From Lipingzhangella_A rawalii (lineage in GTDB: Bacteria; Actinomycetota; Actinomycetes; Streptosporangiales; Streptosporangiaceae): DNA of 64,000 nt. The DNA lies in contig NZ_JAVLVT010000006.1 of the NCBI RefSeq assembly GCF_031628175.1, forward strand, positions 62,001 to 126,000, in the 5' to 3' direction. Of this stretch, positions 9,165 to 17,009 are shown in pieces. A program made the translations under genes and the position numbers. Under the pieces are notes generated by a model. The model did not search any database. It was not told the DNA's origin and was given only the letters and a program-made list of their open reading frames with translations. The stretch's first letter is position 1. Every line of letters starts with the position of its first letter.

Positions 9165-9191
9165 GGGAATTGTCCGGGAGGGTCGACTGTT
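9165..9191 (+). promoter_or_regulatory. SigR-type promoter upstream of trxB
   Basis: GGGAAT (9165-9170), exactly 18 nt, then GTT (9189-9191). This equals the Streptomyces SigR disulfide-stress consensus (GGGAAT-N18-GTT), and trxBA is a classical SigR target. It lies about 60 bp before the trxB start, in the 171-bp gap after the anti-sigma gene. Confidence 0.75.
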
Positions 9192-9249
9192 GGCAGGATC
9201 GAGTTCTGGCAGCCAACGGGACGACACAGGGACAAAAGGGGCCTGAGGC

Positions 9250-10182
9250 GTGAGCGACGTACGTAATGTGATCATTATCGGATCCGGGCCAGCCGGCTAC
9301 ACAGCCGCCGTGTACGCGGCGCGCGCCGAGCTTCAGCCGCTCGTGTTCGAAGGGTCCGTCACCAGCGGTGGCGCACTGATGAACACGACGGAGGTAGAAA
9401 ACTATCCCGGATTCGAGGACGGGATCCTCGGGCCGGAGCTGATGGAGCACTTCCGGAAGCAGGCCGAGCGCTTTGGCGCCGACCTGCGACCGATCGATGC
9501 CACCGAGGTGGACCTGACCGCCACCCCGAAGGTCGTCAAGGCGGGCGCGGAAACCTTCCACGCCAAAACCGTGATCATCGCCACCGGCTCACAGCACCGG
9601 AAACTGGGAGTCGCTGGAGAGGACGAGTTCTCCGGCCGCGGCACCTCCTGGTGCGCCACCTGCGACGGCTTCTTCTTCCGTGACCTGGACATCGCGGTGG
9701 TTGGTGGTGGCGACACGGCCATGGAGGAAGCGACATTCCTCACCCGCTTCGCGCGTTCGGTCACCGTCATTCACCGACGCGACGAGCTGCGAGCCAGCAA
9801 GATTATGCAGGAACGCGCCTTCGCCAACGAAAAGATCAACTTCATCTGGAACAGCGAAGTGACCGAGGTTCTCGGGGACACGAAGGTCACCGGCGTGCGC
9901 CTGCGCGATCGGGTCACCGGCGAGGAACGCACCCTGGAGATCAGCGGCCTGTTCATCGCGATTGGTCACGACCCGCGGGTGGAACTGTTCGCCGATCAGC
10001 TGGAGCTCGACGAGGAAGGGTACCTCGCCGTTCAGGCCCCCACCACAAAGACCAGTATTCCTGGGGTGTTCGGCAGCGGGGACGTTGTCGACCACAGGTA
10101 CCGGCAGGCCGTGACAGCCGCCGGGACGGGATGTTCGGCCGCACTCGACGCGGAACGCTACCTGGCGGAGCAGGGCGCGTAG
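9250..10182 (+). CDS. trxB: Thioredoxin reductase (NADPH)
   Basis: 310-residue low-molecular-weight thioredoxin reductase, of usual length. FAD-binding IIGSGPAGYTAAVYAARA is at the N-terminus; the redox pair is C135/C138 in WCATCDGFFF; the NADP-binding GGGDTAMEE follows at about 155; the C-terminal FAD motif GVFGSGDVVDHRYRQA is intact. It transfers electrons from NADPH to thioredoxin in the cytoplasm. trxA follows after 54 bp, so the pair should be one transcript, driven by the SigR-type promoter at 9165-9191. Confidence 0.98.
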   Translation: MSDVRNVIIIGSGPAGYTAAVYAARAELQPLVFEGSVTSGGALMNTTEVENYPGFEDGILGPELMEHFRKQAERFGADLRPIDATEVDLTATPKVVKAGAETFHAKTVIIATGSQHRKLGVAGEDEFSGRGTSWCATCDGFFFRDLDIAVVGGGDTAMEEATFLTRFARSVTVIHRRDELRASKIMQERAFANEKINFIWNSEVTEVLGDTKVTGVRLRDRVTGEERTLEISGLFIAIGHDPRVELFADQLELDEEGYLAVQAPTTKTSIPGVFGSGDVVDHRYRQAVTAAGTGCSAALDAERYLAEQGA

Positions 10183-10236
10183 CACAGGTCACGTCGGCAA
10201 ATCGCCGATGTCTTCACCGAATCAGGAGTAACCATC

Positions 10237-10560
10237 GTGGCTAACCTCATCGAGGTCACCGACGACAACTTCGCGACCGAAGTTCTCCAGAGCGAGAAGC
10301 CCGTTCTCGTTGACTTCTGGGCGGAATGGTGCGGTCCGTGCCGCCAGGTCGCCCCGGTTCTGGAGGAGATCGCTTCGGAGCATGGCGAGAAGCTCACCAT
10401 CGCCAAGCTGAACATCGACCACAACCCGAACACGCCTCGCGAGTACGGCGTGATGCAGATTCCCACGATGAACCTGTACCAGGGCGGCCAGGTGGTCAAG
10501 CAGATTATGGGGGCGAAGCCCAAGGCTCTCCTCCTCAAGGAACTGGACGGCTACGTCTGA
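10237..10560 (+). CDS. trxA: Thioredoxin
   Basis: 107 residues with the active site WCGPC (C32, C35) and the cis-proline motif IPTMNLYQGG. It reduces protein disulfides using electrons from the adjacent TrxB. Length and motifs are standard. A parS site and a strong hairpin terminator follow directly. Confidence 0.98.
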   Translation: MANLIEVTDDNFATEVLQSEKPVLVDFWAEWCGPCRQVAPVLEEIASEHGEKLTIAKLNIDHNPNTPREYGVMQIPTMNLYQGGQVVKQIMGAKPKALLLKELDGYV

Positions 10561-10571
10561 CGAGCCGTAGG

Positions 10572-10587
10572 CGTTTCACGTGAAACG
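10572..10587. other. parS: parS centromere site (perfect palindrome)
   Basis: CGTTTCACGTGAAACG, a 16-bp perfect palindrome with the full bacterial parS core GTTTCACGTGAAAC. ParB loads here; parB and parA lie just downstream. It abuts the trxA terminator and shares two bases with it. Confidence 0.95.
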
Positions 10588-10616
10588 GGGCCACGTTTCG
10601 AACGTGGCCCCGTTTT
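10586..10616 (+). terminator. trxA intrinsic terminator
   Basis: A 12-bp perfect stem (10586-10597 with 10601-10612) and 3-nt loop, followed by TTTT, 25 bp after the trxA stop. Confidence 0.85.
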
Positions 10617-10923
10617 CGTTGGCAATCGACGCCCCGGTGCGCTCCAGTTACCTGAGCCGTGGCATGGAGTGTCTGCGCTTCCCCGAGGACACTCCGGATC
10701 GGTGTTGCGGGCACCGGCACCGCAGACGATACGGTGCGGCCGGCCTCGTCATCGTCATCGCCCGCTTCCTACCTCGTATCGGCCTTTCCCGGCCCCATGG
10801 ACGCACGCCCCAACCGCCGCAACCATCCAATAGCTCCCGGCATCCCCCGGCCGGGCGCAGTGATGGGCCGGATCCGGCACGGCCCGCCGGAACCGGCCCC
10901 GGCCGAGAGACCCACGGGGCACA
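10617..10923. other. Non-coding gap between trxA and parB
   Basis: Many actinobacteria have an N-acetylmuramoyl-L-alanine amidase-like gene (cwlM) between trxA and parB; none is present here. A short plus-strand frame (10659-10937) is rich in Pro, Arg and Ser and resembles no family I know. I see no convincing gene. Confidence 0.6.
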
Positions 10924-10947
10924 CCTCCTCCCGCTAGCGGGAGGAGG
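10924..10947 (-). terminator. 24-nt perfect palindrome at the parB stop
   Basis: CCTCCTCCCG-CTAG-CGGGAGGAGG is perfectly self-complementary and spans the parB stop codon (CTA on the plus strand). It should fold into a 10-bp stem with a CTAG loop in parB mRNA and end the parAB transcript. Confidence 0.6.
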
Positions 10948-11887
10948 AATCGCGGTCGCTCATCATCGCGGCGATACGCTCAAGATCCTCCATCGAGGCG
11001 AACTCGACGACAATCCGACCCTTGCGCTGCCCCATACTGACCTTGACGCGCGTGTCCAGGCGATCCGACAGTCGATGTGCCCACTCGTCGACCTGCGGCG
11101 ATGTGGACTTGTCGACATTCGCTGGGGACCGCGCCGGGGTCGTACTGGACGCCTCGCGCTGGTTGAGGGTAATCAACTCCTCGAGCGCACGCACGGAGAG
11201 GCCCTCGGCCACAATGCGGCGCGCCAGCTCGTCCTGCTGTTCGCTGTCCTCCACGGACAACAGCGCGCGCGCATGTCCGGCGGTGATGACCCCCGCCGCT
11301 ACGCGACGCTGCACCGGAGGGGACAGATTGAGCAACCGCAGGGTATTCGTGATGTGGGGACGGGAGCGCCCGATCCGCCGAGCGAGCTCATCGTGGGTCG
11401 CACCGAAGTCATCCAGAAGCTGCTGATACGCAGCGGCTTCCTCCAAGGGATTGAGCTCCTGGCGGTGCAGGTTTTCCAGCAGCGCATTCCGCAGCAGCTC
11501 ATCGTTTCCGATATCACGCACGATGGCGGGGATGTAGTCCAGCCCGGCCTCCTGGCTGGCGCGCCAGCGGCGCTCCCCCATCACCAGCTCGTGCTCCTGG
11601 CTGCTGCGCTTGCGAACCACGATGGGCTGGAGCAGGCCGACTTCCACGATCGAGGCCGTGAGCTCGGCGAGCGCCTCGTCGTCGAAGTGCTGTCGTGGCT
11701 GCCGAGGATTCGGTACAACCGATGCCACGGGAATCTCAGCGAGATGCGTACCGTCCGGCAGTTCCTCCACGGGGATCTCGGTCGTGGTCTCCGGTGCGTC
11801 AGCGCTGCCTGCGCTGCCCGAGACTTCGGGCCCCTGAGGGATCAATGCCCCCAGACCCTTGCCCAACCCCCGCCGTTGCTGACTCAA
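10934..11887 (-). CDS. parB: Chromosome partitioning protein ParB
   Basis: 317-residue CTP-dependent DNA-sliding clamp. The start MSQQRRGLGKGLGALIP is the ParA-stimulating N-terminus. The ParB/Srx CTP-binding domain (about 50-140) has the GERRWRASQEAG motif, and the helix-turn-helix (about 160-200) has ELARRIGRSRPHITNTLRLL. The C-terminal dimerisation segment ends KGRIVVEFASMEDLERIAAMM. It binds the parS sites at 10572 and 13748 and organises the origin with ParA, whose gene lies 22 bp upstream on the same strand. Confidence 0.97.
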   Translation of the reverse strand: MSQQRRGLGKGLGALIPQGPEVSGSAGSADAPETTTEIPVEELPDGTHLAEIPVASVVPNPRQPRQHFDDEALAELTASIVEVGLLQPIVVRKRSSQEHELVMGERRWRASQEAGLDYIPAIVRDIGNDELLRNALLENLHRQELNPLEEAAAYQQLLDDFGATHDELARRIGRSRPHITNTLRLLNLSPPVQRRVAAGVITAGHARALLSVEDSEQQDELARRIVAEGLSVRALEELITLNQREASSTTPARSPANVDKSTSPQVDEWAHRLSDRLDTRVKVSMGQRKGRIVVEFASMEDLERIAAMMSDRDSSSR

Positions 11888-11909
11888 CTGGCACTCCCTT
11901 CAGCGCGGA

Positions 11910-12950
11910 TTACGCCGTCGCGCTCCCAGCCAACGTCTCTGCGCGGAACGCGAGTTCGCGTGCCGCATCCAGATAGGCCATGGCCCCGGACGAGCCAGGA
12001 TCGTATGTCATCACCGACTGCCCGTAACTGGGCGCTTCCGAGACACGCACACTCCGGGGAACCACGGTATTGAGTACGAGCTCTCCGAAATGCCCACGCA
12101 CCTCCTCTGCAACCTGGGAGGCCAACCGAGTCCGACCGTCGTACATGGTGAGCAGAATCGTGGAAATCTGGAGGGTGGTGTTCAGGTGCGAGCGAACCAG
12201 TTCCACATTGCGCAGCAGTTGCCCCAGTCCCTCCAGAGCATAGTACTCACACTGAATCGGGATCATCACCTCGTCTGCGGCGACCATCGCGTTCACCGTA
12301 AGCAGCCCCAGTGAGGGAGGACAGTCGATCAGGATGTAGTCCAGCTGGCTGTAGTCGTATTCGGCAAAGGCACGTTTCAGTCTCGCTTCCCGTGCCACCA
12401 GAGACACGAGTTCGATTTCGGCCCCGGCAAGATCGATGGTTGCGGGAACGCACCACAACCCCTCGATACCCTCCACGGGGAGCGCCAGATTCGTCAGGCT
12501 GTCCCCCTCGACAAGGCAATGGTAGACCGAGCGATCCCCACTGGAACGGTCCGCTCCGAGCGCGGTAGATGCGTTGCCCTGGGGGTCGAGATCCACGACC
12601 AGTACCCGATTCCCGTGCATGGCCAGGGATGCCGCGAGATTCACCGTTGTCGTTGTCTTGCCAACGCCGCCCTTCTGGTTCGCCACGCTGATGACACGAC
12701 ACTGCGGAGGCCGGGGCCAGCTGTCCTCCCCGGAACGCCCCTGCACCGCCATGGCGGACCGGGCCGCTCTAGCGATCGGCGTATCGCCGTTCTCCGAGCC
12801 CAGTTCTTCTCCGGCGTCACCGGAGTGTGGCGATGTTTCACGGGAAACCGTCGCAAGCACGTCCCCATGCTCACCGGTCGGGAGCCCGGATTCGCGGCCC
12901 CCGGGCGTCTCCGCGCCACTCCACTGAGTTTCGACCACGATTGGGGTCAC
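11910..12950 (-). CDS. parA: Chromosome partitioning ATPase ParA
   Basis: 346-residue deviant Walker ATPase (Soj/ParA). Walker A is NQKGGVGKTTTTVN and Walker B is DYILIDCPPSLGLLT. An N-terminal extension of about 85 residues contains TVSRETSPH, encoded by the near-parS sequence at 12834-12849; similar peptides are frequent where parS lies inside an actinobacterial gene. The GTG start overlaps the rsmG stop by 4 bp. It drives origin segregation together with ParB. Confidence 0.97.
   Translation of the reverse strand: MTPIVVETQWSGAETPGGRESGLPTGEHGDVLATVSRETSPHSGDAGEELGSENGDTPIARAARSAMAVQGRSGEDSWPRPPQCRVISVANQKGGVGKTTTTVNLAASLAMHGNRVLVVDLDPQGNASTALGADRSSGDRSVYHCLVEGDSLTNLALPVEGIEGLWCVPATIDLAGAEIELVSLVAREARLKRAFAEYDYSQLDYILIDCPPSLGLLTVNAMVAADEVMIPIQCEYYALEGLGQLLRNVELVRSHLNTTLQISTILLTMYDGRTRLASQVAEEVRGHFGELVLNTVVPRSVRVSEAPSYGQSVMTYDPGSSGAMAYLDAARELAFRAETLAGSATA
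12834..12849. other. parS-like site inside parA (one mismatch)
   Basis: TGTTTCACGGGAAACC differs from the parS core at one position (T to G in the central CACGTG). It lies in the 5' part of parA. It may bind ParB weakly or be a decayed site. Confidence 0.5.
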
Positions 12951-13669
12951 CTCTTCCGTCCGCGTTTCCGTCCGCCGCCCGACCCTCGGCGCCCCGTGGA
13001 AGTCCGGGACTCACCTACTCGGGAATCGGCTGTGACACGAACAACCGTCGTAGCGGGATCGACCTTACCGTTCCCGACTCGAATCACTTCGGCAGAGCTC
13101 GCGCGTTGCCCCAACAAATCATTCCGCGCGGACTCCAGTTCCGCCTCGGCCTGCGCACCTTTCAGGGCGAGGAGTTGCCCTCCAGGCCGCAGCAGGGGCA
13201 ACGCCCACCCAGCCAGCCGCGGCAACGGAGCCACAGCCCGCGCCGTAACCACGTCGACGGAGTACTGGCCCGCAAGCTCCTCAGCGCGCCCTCGAACCAC
13301 CGTCACGTTGTCCAGCTGGAGTTCCTCACGACACTCTCGCAGGAACACGCTTCGACGCAGTAGTGGCTCAATCAGGGTCACTACGATATCGGGGCGCATA
13401 ATCCCCAACACCACGCCCGGAAGTCCGGCGCCCGAGCCCACATCCACAAGTTCGGCTCGCTCCGGAACCAGTTCAGTGACGACACCGCAGTTCATCAGGT
13501 GCCGTTCCCAGAGTCGCGGTACCTCCCGCGGCCCGATCAGCCCACGGTCAACCCCGACACTCGACAACAGCTCCGCGTATCGCTCTACATGCGACAACGC
13601 CGAGCCAAACAGCTCTTCGGCCTCCCGGGGTGGCTGTTGCAGCCCCTCGGCACCGCAGGTGCGACCCAC
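12947..13669 (-). CDS. rsmG: 16S rRNA (guanine-527-N7)-methyltransferase RsmG
   Basis: 240-residue GidB/RsmG methyltransferase for G527 of 16S rRNA. It has the SAM-binding VDVGSGAGLPGVVLGI motif, the family's GPREVPRLWERHLMNC segment and VTARAVAPLPRLAGW. The open frame extends to 13741, but I place the start at the GTG at 13669 because GAGAGG precedes it and a 12-bp hairpin (13696-13726) would otherwise lie inside the coding sequence. The C-terminal tail is basic (GGGRKRGRKR). The stop overlaps the parA start. Loss of RsmG gives low-level streptomycin resistance in other actinobacteria. Confidence 0.94.
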   Translation of the reverse strand: MGRTCGAEGLQQPPREAEELFGSALSHVERYAELLSSVGVDRGLIGPREVPRLWERHLMNCGVVTELVPERAELVDVGSGAGLPGVVLGIMRPDIVVTLIEPLLRRSVFLRECREELQLDNVTVVRGRAEELAGQYSVDVVTARAVAPLPRLAGWALPLLRPGGQLLALKGAQAEAELESARNDLLGQRASSAEVIRVGNGKVDPATTVVRVTADSRVGESRTSTGRRGSGGGRKRGRKR

Positions 13670-13695
13670 TGCTGCCTCTCGCTCGCCGTACAATA

Positions 13696-13726
13696 CGCCC
13701 CCCACGATCCTAGTTCGTGGGGGGCG
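13696..13726 (-). terminator. Hairpin between khpB and rsmG
   Basis: 12-bp perfect stem (13696-13707 with 13715-13726) around a 7-nt loop. It lies between the khpB stop and the chosen rsmG start and probably ends or attenuates the rpmH-to-khpB transcript. Confidence 0.6.
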
Positions 13727-13747
13727 CGACTGTGCTCCCAAAGCCCC

Positions 13748-13763
13748 TGTTTCACGTGAAACC
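13748..13763. other. parS: parS centromere site
   Basis: TGTTTCACGTGAAACC contains the complete 14-bp parS core. It lies in the khpB-rsmG gap, about 5.5 kb from oriC. Confidence 0.93.
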
Positions 13764-13792
13764 CAGAGGCAGAAACGGCTGTATCGCAGCGT

Positions 13793-14341
13793 CTACGCGG
13801 GACGAATCACCACATAACGATCCGGTTCCGTCCCCTCAGACTCACTCGCCAGCCCCGCCGCCGCAACGACGTCATGGACCACCTTGCGCTCGAACGGGGT
13901 CATCGGCTCCAGGGACTTGGCTTCCCCAGACTGCCGCACCTCCTGAACCGCATCCTCCCCCACTCGGGCGAGCGCCTTGCGCCGATCCGCGCGATAGCCG
14001 CCAATGTCCAGCATCAACCGGCTACGTTCCCCCGTGCCCCGCAACACGGCCAGACGCGTCAGCTCCTGGAGCGCCTCCAGCACCTCACCGTCCTGGCCGA
14101 CCAACTCGTCCAGAGTCGCTCCGACCACAGACACCATCGCGCGGTCACCCTCGACGTCCATATCGATATCGCCATCGAAATCGGCGATATCGAGCAGACC
14201 CTCGATGTAGTCGGCGGCGATATCCCCTTCATTCTCCAGCGCGGCAACATCGACGACCGGGGGGTTCGCCGGCTCACCATCAGCGGACGTGTCCACCGCA
14301 CCGAGGCTGGCCTGAGGGTCCTGCGTGCTGCTCTCACTCAC
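13793..14341 (-). CDS. khpB: RNA-binding protein KhpB (Jag), KH and R3H domains
   Basis: 182 residues from the GTG at 14341, preceded by GGAGAGAG. After an acidic N-terminus it has a type II KH domain (LVGQDGEVLEALQELTRLA) and a C-terminal R3H domain (PMTPFERKVVHDVVAAAG). The Jag N-terminal domain is absent, as in most actinobacteria. KhpB binds RNA and in Gram-positive bacteria influences cell length and division; it is usually encoded next to yidC, as here. Confidence 0.92.
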   Translation of the reverse strand: MSESSTQDPQASLGAVDTSADGEPANPPVVDVAALENEGDIAADYIEGLLDIADFDGDIDMDVEGDRAMVSVVGATLDELVGQDGEVLEALQELTRLAVLRGTGERSRLMLDIGGYRADRRKALARVGEDAVQEVRQSGEAKSLEPMTPFERKVVHDVVAAAGLASESEGTEPDRYVVIRPA

Positions 14342-14414
14342 GGTGGGCTCTCTCCTCACTTCCCCGCGGATACCGACCGGAACTTGGCCTCTCGGCCCTG
14401 CCCCATCGTCACGA

Positions 14415-15353
14415 CTACTTGCGCTGCCGCCGCTTGGACCGGGGCTTCTTCTTCGGCTGCTGCCGCACGATCCTAGACTCCGCATCCCCCTCAGCGGCAC
14501 TGTCTGCGTCGTGTCCCTGCGCGCCCGTCGACTTTCCGGCCCCCGAAGCCCCGTTGCTGGCGGCCGTCTTCGCGGGATTCTTCCGGAACAGGTAGTGCTG
14601 CTGGCCCATGGTCCAGATGTTGTTGCTCACCCAGTAGATCAACACACCCACCGGCATCGCCAGACCGAACAGCCCGAAGGCCGGCGCCAGGTACATCATG
14701 AACTTCTGGGTCTGCATCATCGGATTGTCCGGCATCTGCTTGATGCTGCGGGAGATGCTCTGGCGCATGGTGAGGAAGGTCGTGACACCCATGATCACAC
14801 AGGCAACGATGATCACGGCCTTCGCCGCGATCGGCTCCGCTCCGAACTGGGCCAGGTCACTGTCTGACATCGTGAAGTTCGCGGCGATCGGAGCGAAGAA
14901 CACCATGGCGCTGCGGGCGCTCTCGGCCAGCTCCTCACTGAAGCCGTAACGGGCCTGCCCTTCGGCCACACTGCGCAACACCTGGAACAGTGCGAAGAAC
15001 ACCGGCAACTGCAACAGCAGTGGCAGACATCCCATTGCCGGGTTCGTTCCACTCTGCTGGAACAGCTTCATCTGTTCCTGCTGCAACCGCTGCTTATCGT
15101 TCTTGTACCGCTCCCGGAGCTTCTGGATCTCCGGCTGAAGATCCTGCATCTTGCGCTGGGTGTTCATCTGCTTGACGAACAGCGGGAACATCAGCAGCCG
15201 CATACACACCGTCAGCAGCACAATGGACAGCCCCCACGCCCATCCACTGTCCGGATTCAGCACCGTGCTGAGCCCGGAGTGGATCCAGACCAGCACCGTC
15301 CCGATCACGTTGTACAACGGGCTCAGCCATGCCAGCTCCATGGTCCCTTCCAC
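14415..15353 (-). CDS. yidC: Membrane protein insertase YidC (Oxa1 family)
   Basis: 312-residue insertase for membrane proteins. The first helix is at about 10-30, then SGWAWGLSIVLLTVCMRLLM with the conserved positively charged groove residue, a cytoplasmic hairpin (QKLRERYKNDKQRLQQEQM), the NPAMGCLPLLLQLPVFFALF signature and three further helices. The C-terminus is strongly basic (KKKPRSKRRQRK), typical of ribosome-binding Oxa1/YidC2 types. Both the GTG at 15353 and an ATG 12 bp further in have good ribosome-binding sites. Confidence 0.97.
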   Translation of the reverse strand: MEGTMELAWLSPLYNVIGTVLVWIHSGLSTVLNPDSGWAWGLSIVLLTVCMRLLMFPLFVKQMNTQRKMQDLQPEIQKLRERYKNDKQRLQQEQMKLFQQSGTNPAMGCLPLLLQLPVFFALFQVLRSVAEGQARYGFSEELAESARSAMVFFAPIAANFTMSDSDLAQFGAEPIAAKAVIIVACVIMGVTTFLTMRQSISRSIKQMPDNPMMQTQKFMMYLAPAFGLFGLAMPVGVLIYWVSNNIWTMGQQHYLFRKNPAKTAASNGASGAGKSTGAQGHDADSAAEGDAESRIVRQQPKKKPRSKRRQRK

Positions 15354-15384
15354 GGGTCACTCCTTCGATCGTCTTCGAGACCAC

Positions 15385-15690
15385 TTATCCGCCGGCAGAA
15401 CCCGGCGTACCGTTCTCGCCCGTGCTTGGCTCGGTGCCCTGCACATCCGGCCTCCGCGGGGGAACCGGATCCCACCCTCCCGGGTGGAACGGCTGGCACC
15501 GAGCAATGCGGCGAATACCCAACCACAATCCTCTCGCAGCACCGTGCACCTGAAGTGCCTCGACGGTGTAGCGACTACAGGAGGGCTCGAACCGGCAGAC
15601 CGGCCCCAGCAGCGGGCTGATGAGGCGCTGGTAAGCCCGGATCGGCAGAATGAGGATCCGGGCTGGCAGTGTCGGTCTGACCTCACTCAT
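15385..15690 (-). CDS. yidD: Membrane protein insertion efficiency factor YidD
   Basis: 101 residues from the ATG at 15690, which lies inside the end of rnpA (8-bp overlap) and implies translational coupling. The hallmark is YQRLISPLLGPVCRFEPSCSRYTVEAL followed by GIRRIARCQPFHPGGWDPVP, with the cysteines conserved in YidD (this run is longer than the key residues C-x5-C). It is thought to assist YidC-dependent insertion at the inner membrane face. Confidence 0.95.
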   Translation of the reverse strand: MSEVRPTLPARILILPIRAYQRLISPLLGPVCRFEPSCSRYTVEALQVHGAARGLWLGIRRIARCQPFHPGGWDPVPPRRPDVQGTEPSTGENGTPGSAGG

Positions 15691-16078
15691 TGGCCCGCTT
15701 CCGGCCTTGCCCGGGGTTCTGCCCATCCCGCCGTGGGCGCCGCGCGCTGCGCAGCGCCCCGTCGAGCTGACTGGCGAGCATGTCGTATCCAAGGGTTGCG
15801 GCAACGGGTTTGGCGCGTACTACTAGCAGGCTACCCGCCGGCAGCGAGTCGATCCGCGTTCGCATCAGCTCCCGCAATCGACGTCGGACACGGTTCCGCA
15901 CCACAGCGTTGCCGACCGCCTTGCTGACGACGAAACCGACCCGCGCCGGGGTGGCGCTCTCGCTCGTGGTGGGAACGAGAAGCGCCACCCCGAGCCCGGC
16001 TCGACCGGCACGCCGCCCGTGCCGAAGCGTCAGTTCGAAGTCATGTCTACGCCGGATCCGGCGTTCCACTGGCAACAT
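15683..16078 (-). CDS. rnpA: Ribonuclease P protein component
   Basis: 131 residues from the ATG at 16078 (MLPVERRIRRRHDFELTL); a GTG 9 bp upstream is possible. The RNR motif of the family is present as NAVVRNRVRRRLREL. It is the basic protein subunit that helps the RNase P RNA process tRNA 5' ends. It sits between rpmH and yidD in the usual order. Confidence 0.95.
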   Translation of the reverse strand: MLPVERRIRRRHDFELTLRHGRRAGRAGLGVALLVPTTSESATPARVGFVVSKAVGNAVVRNRVRRRLRELMRTRIDSLPAGSLLVVRAKPVAATLGYDMLASQLDGALRSARRPRRDGQNPGQGRKRANE

Positions 16079-16113
16079 GCCTGCCACATCCCAACGGGGC
16101 GCCCCGTAGACAC

Positions 16114-16155
16114 ACGAAGGGGGCCGGCGCCCTCGGCGGGCGTCCGGCCCTTCGT
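16114..16155 (-). terminator. Hairpin between rpmH and rnpA
   Basis: Arms 16114-16127 and 16144-16155 (ACGAAGGG..GCCGG with CCGGCCCTTCGT) pair with one bulged base. A hairpin here would reduce read-through so that L34 is made in excess over RNase P protein. Confidence 0.5.
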
Positions 16156-16175
16156 CGCGTTATTGCTCCGCGCGC

Positions 16176-16319
16176 TCAGTGCTGCACGGTCAGGCGCGCG
16201 CGGCCCTTGCGCCGGCGCGCGTTCAGGATGGCACGCCCGGCACGGGTACGCATGCGCAGCCGGAAGCCGTGGACCTTCGCGCGACGCCGGTTGTTCGGCT
16301 GGTACGTACGCTTGCTCAC
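16176..16319 (-). CDS. rpmH: 50S ribosomal protein L34
   Basis: 47 residues, MSKRTYQPNNRRRAKVHGF at the start and ARLTVQH at the end, an exact match to the bacterial L34 pattern. GTG start with GGAG 8 bp upstream. Confidence 0.98.
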   Translation of the reverse strand: MSKRTYQPNNRRRAKVHGFRLRMRTRAGRAILNARRRKGRARLTVQH

Positions 16320-16480
16320 TGCTGGGCTCCAGGGACGTTGATCGGAATGCGTGTGTTGTGCTGGCTGCCCGGGGGCATGGGTCCGCAGACCTCACGTCCA
16401 CGATACGGACTGCATCCGAACGGCACCCGCGGCGACGACCGCGCGGTCCGCGCCATCGGAACAAAAGCCAGAACGTAGAA

Positions 16481-16509
16481 ACTCTATGCGTCACAAGAGC
16501 CATGGTCAA
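16481..16509 (-). promoter_or_regulatory. rpmH promoter
   Basis: On the minus strand, TTGACC (16509-16504), 17 nt, TAGAGT (16486-16481). A good housekeeping-sigma match about 160 bp upstream of rpmH. The rpmH-dnaA divergent gap (16320-17009) contains this, a DnaA box and the dnaA promoter candidate, and no gene. Confidence 0.6.
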
Positions 16510-16624
16510 CCTGGCCTGATTGGCGCGGGCCCTATCCGAGGTTCTCGGCGCCCCGGGCCCCAGGGGTTCGCCAGGCGCTGGGGGTTCGTCGGCGCGCACA
16601 ACCGATACACCCCGGGTCATCCAG

Positions 16625-16633
16625 TTTTCCACA
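16625..16633 (+). promoter_or_regulatory. DnaA box in the dnaA upstream region
   Basis: TTTTCCACA inside the 15-mer CCAGTTTTCCACAGG, which recurs exactly near 56602. It lies about 50 bp before the dnaA promoter candidate, fitting autoregulation by DnaA. Confidence 0.6.
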
Positions 16634-16682
16634 GGCTGTGCATTGTGATGCACGTCCACCCTGCGGCTCGGTAGCGTGGAAG

Positions 16683-16712
16683 TTGAACGGCATGAGACAG
16701 AGGCGTTACCGT
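16683..16712 (+). promoter_or_regulatory. Candidate dnaA promoter
   Basis: TTGAAC (16683-16688), 18 nt, TACCGT (16707-16712), matching the actinobacterial TANNNT -10 pattern. The leader to the dnaA GTG would be about 290 nt. Confidence 0.4.
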
Positions 16713-17009
16713 TCCGGAGCCGACCTGCGTCCATCCGGCTCTCCAGCCCGAACCAACCCATGTGACGTGGAGAAATCCATGGCTGCCAACAAACAGTGAC
16801 ATGGATCTGCCCCATCGGCCCGTCCGGGCACGCCGGCCGTCACGGCGCGGCGAGTCCAAAGCGGCGCCTGCAACGACGACAGTTTGATCCACAGGAGCAG
16901 ACCGGTCCGCGGACGACGGTACGCACCGTCCACATCGCGGCATACGCTCTGTCGCGCGAGACGCGGGACAGAGCATCCGGCCAGGAGGGCGTAACCATGG
17001 CAGGTCATT

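Noticed and set aside
10659..10937. Plus-strand frame of 92 codons between trxA and parB
   Set aside because: Arg/Pro/Ser-rich composition without structure, no ribosome-binding site, and it runs into parB on the opposite strand.
12947..13741. Longer RsmG start at 13741
   Set aside because: It would place a 12-bp hairpin inside the coding sequence and add residues not typical of RsmG; the GTG at 13669 has a better ribosome-binding site.
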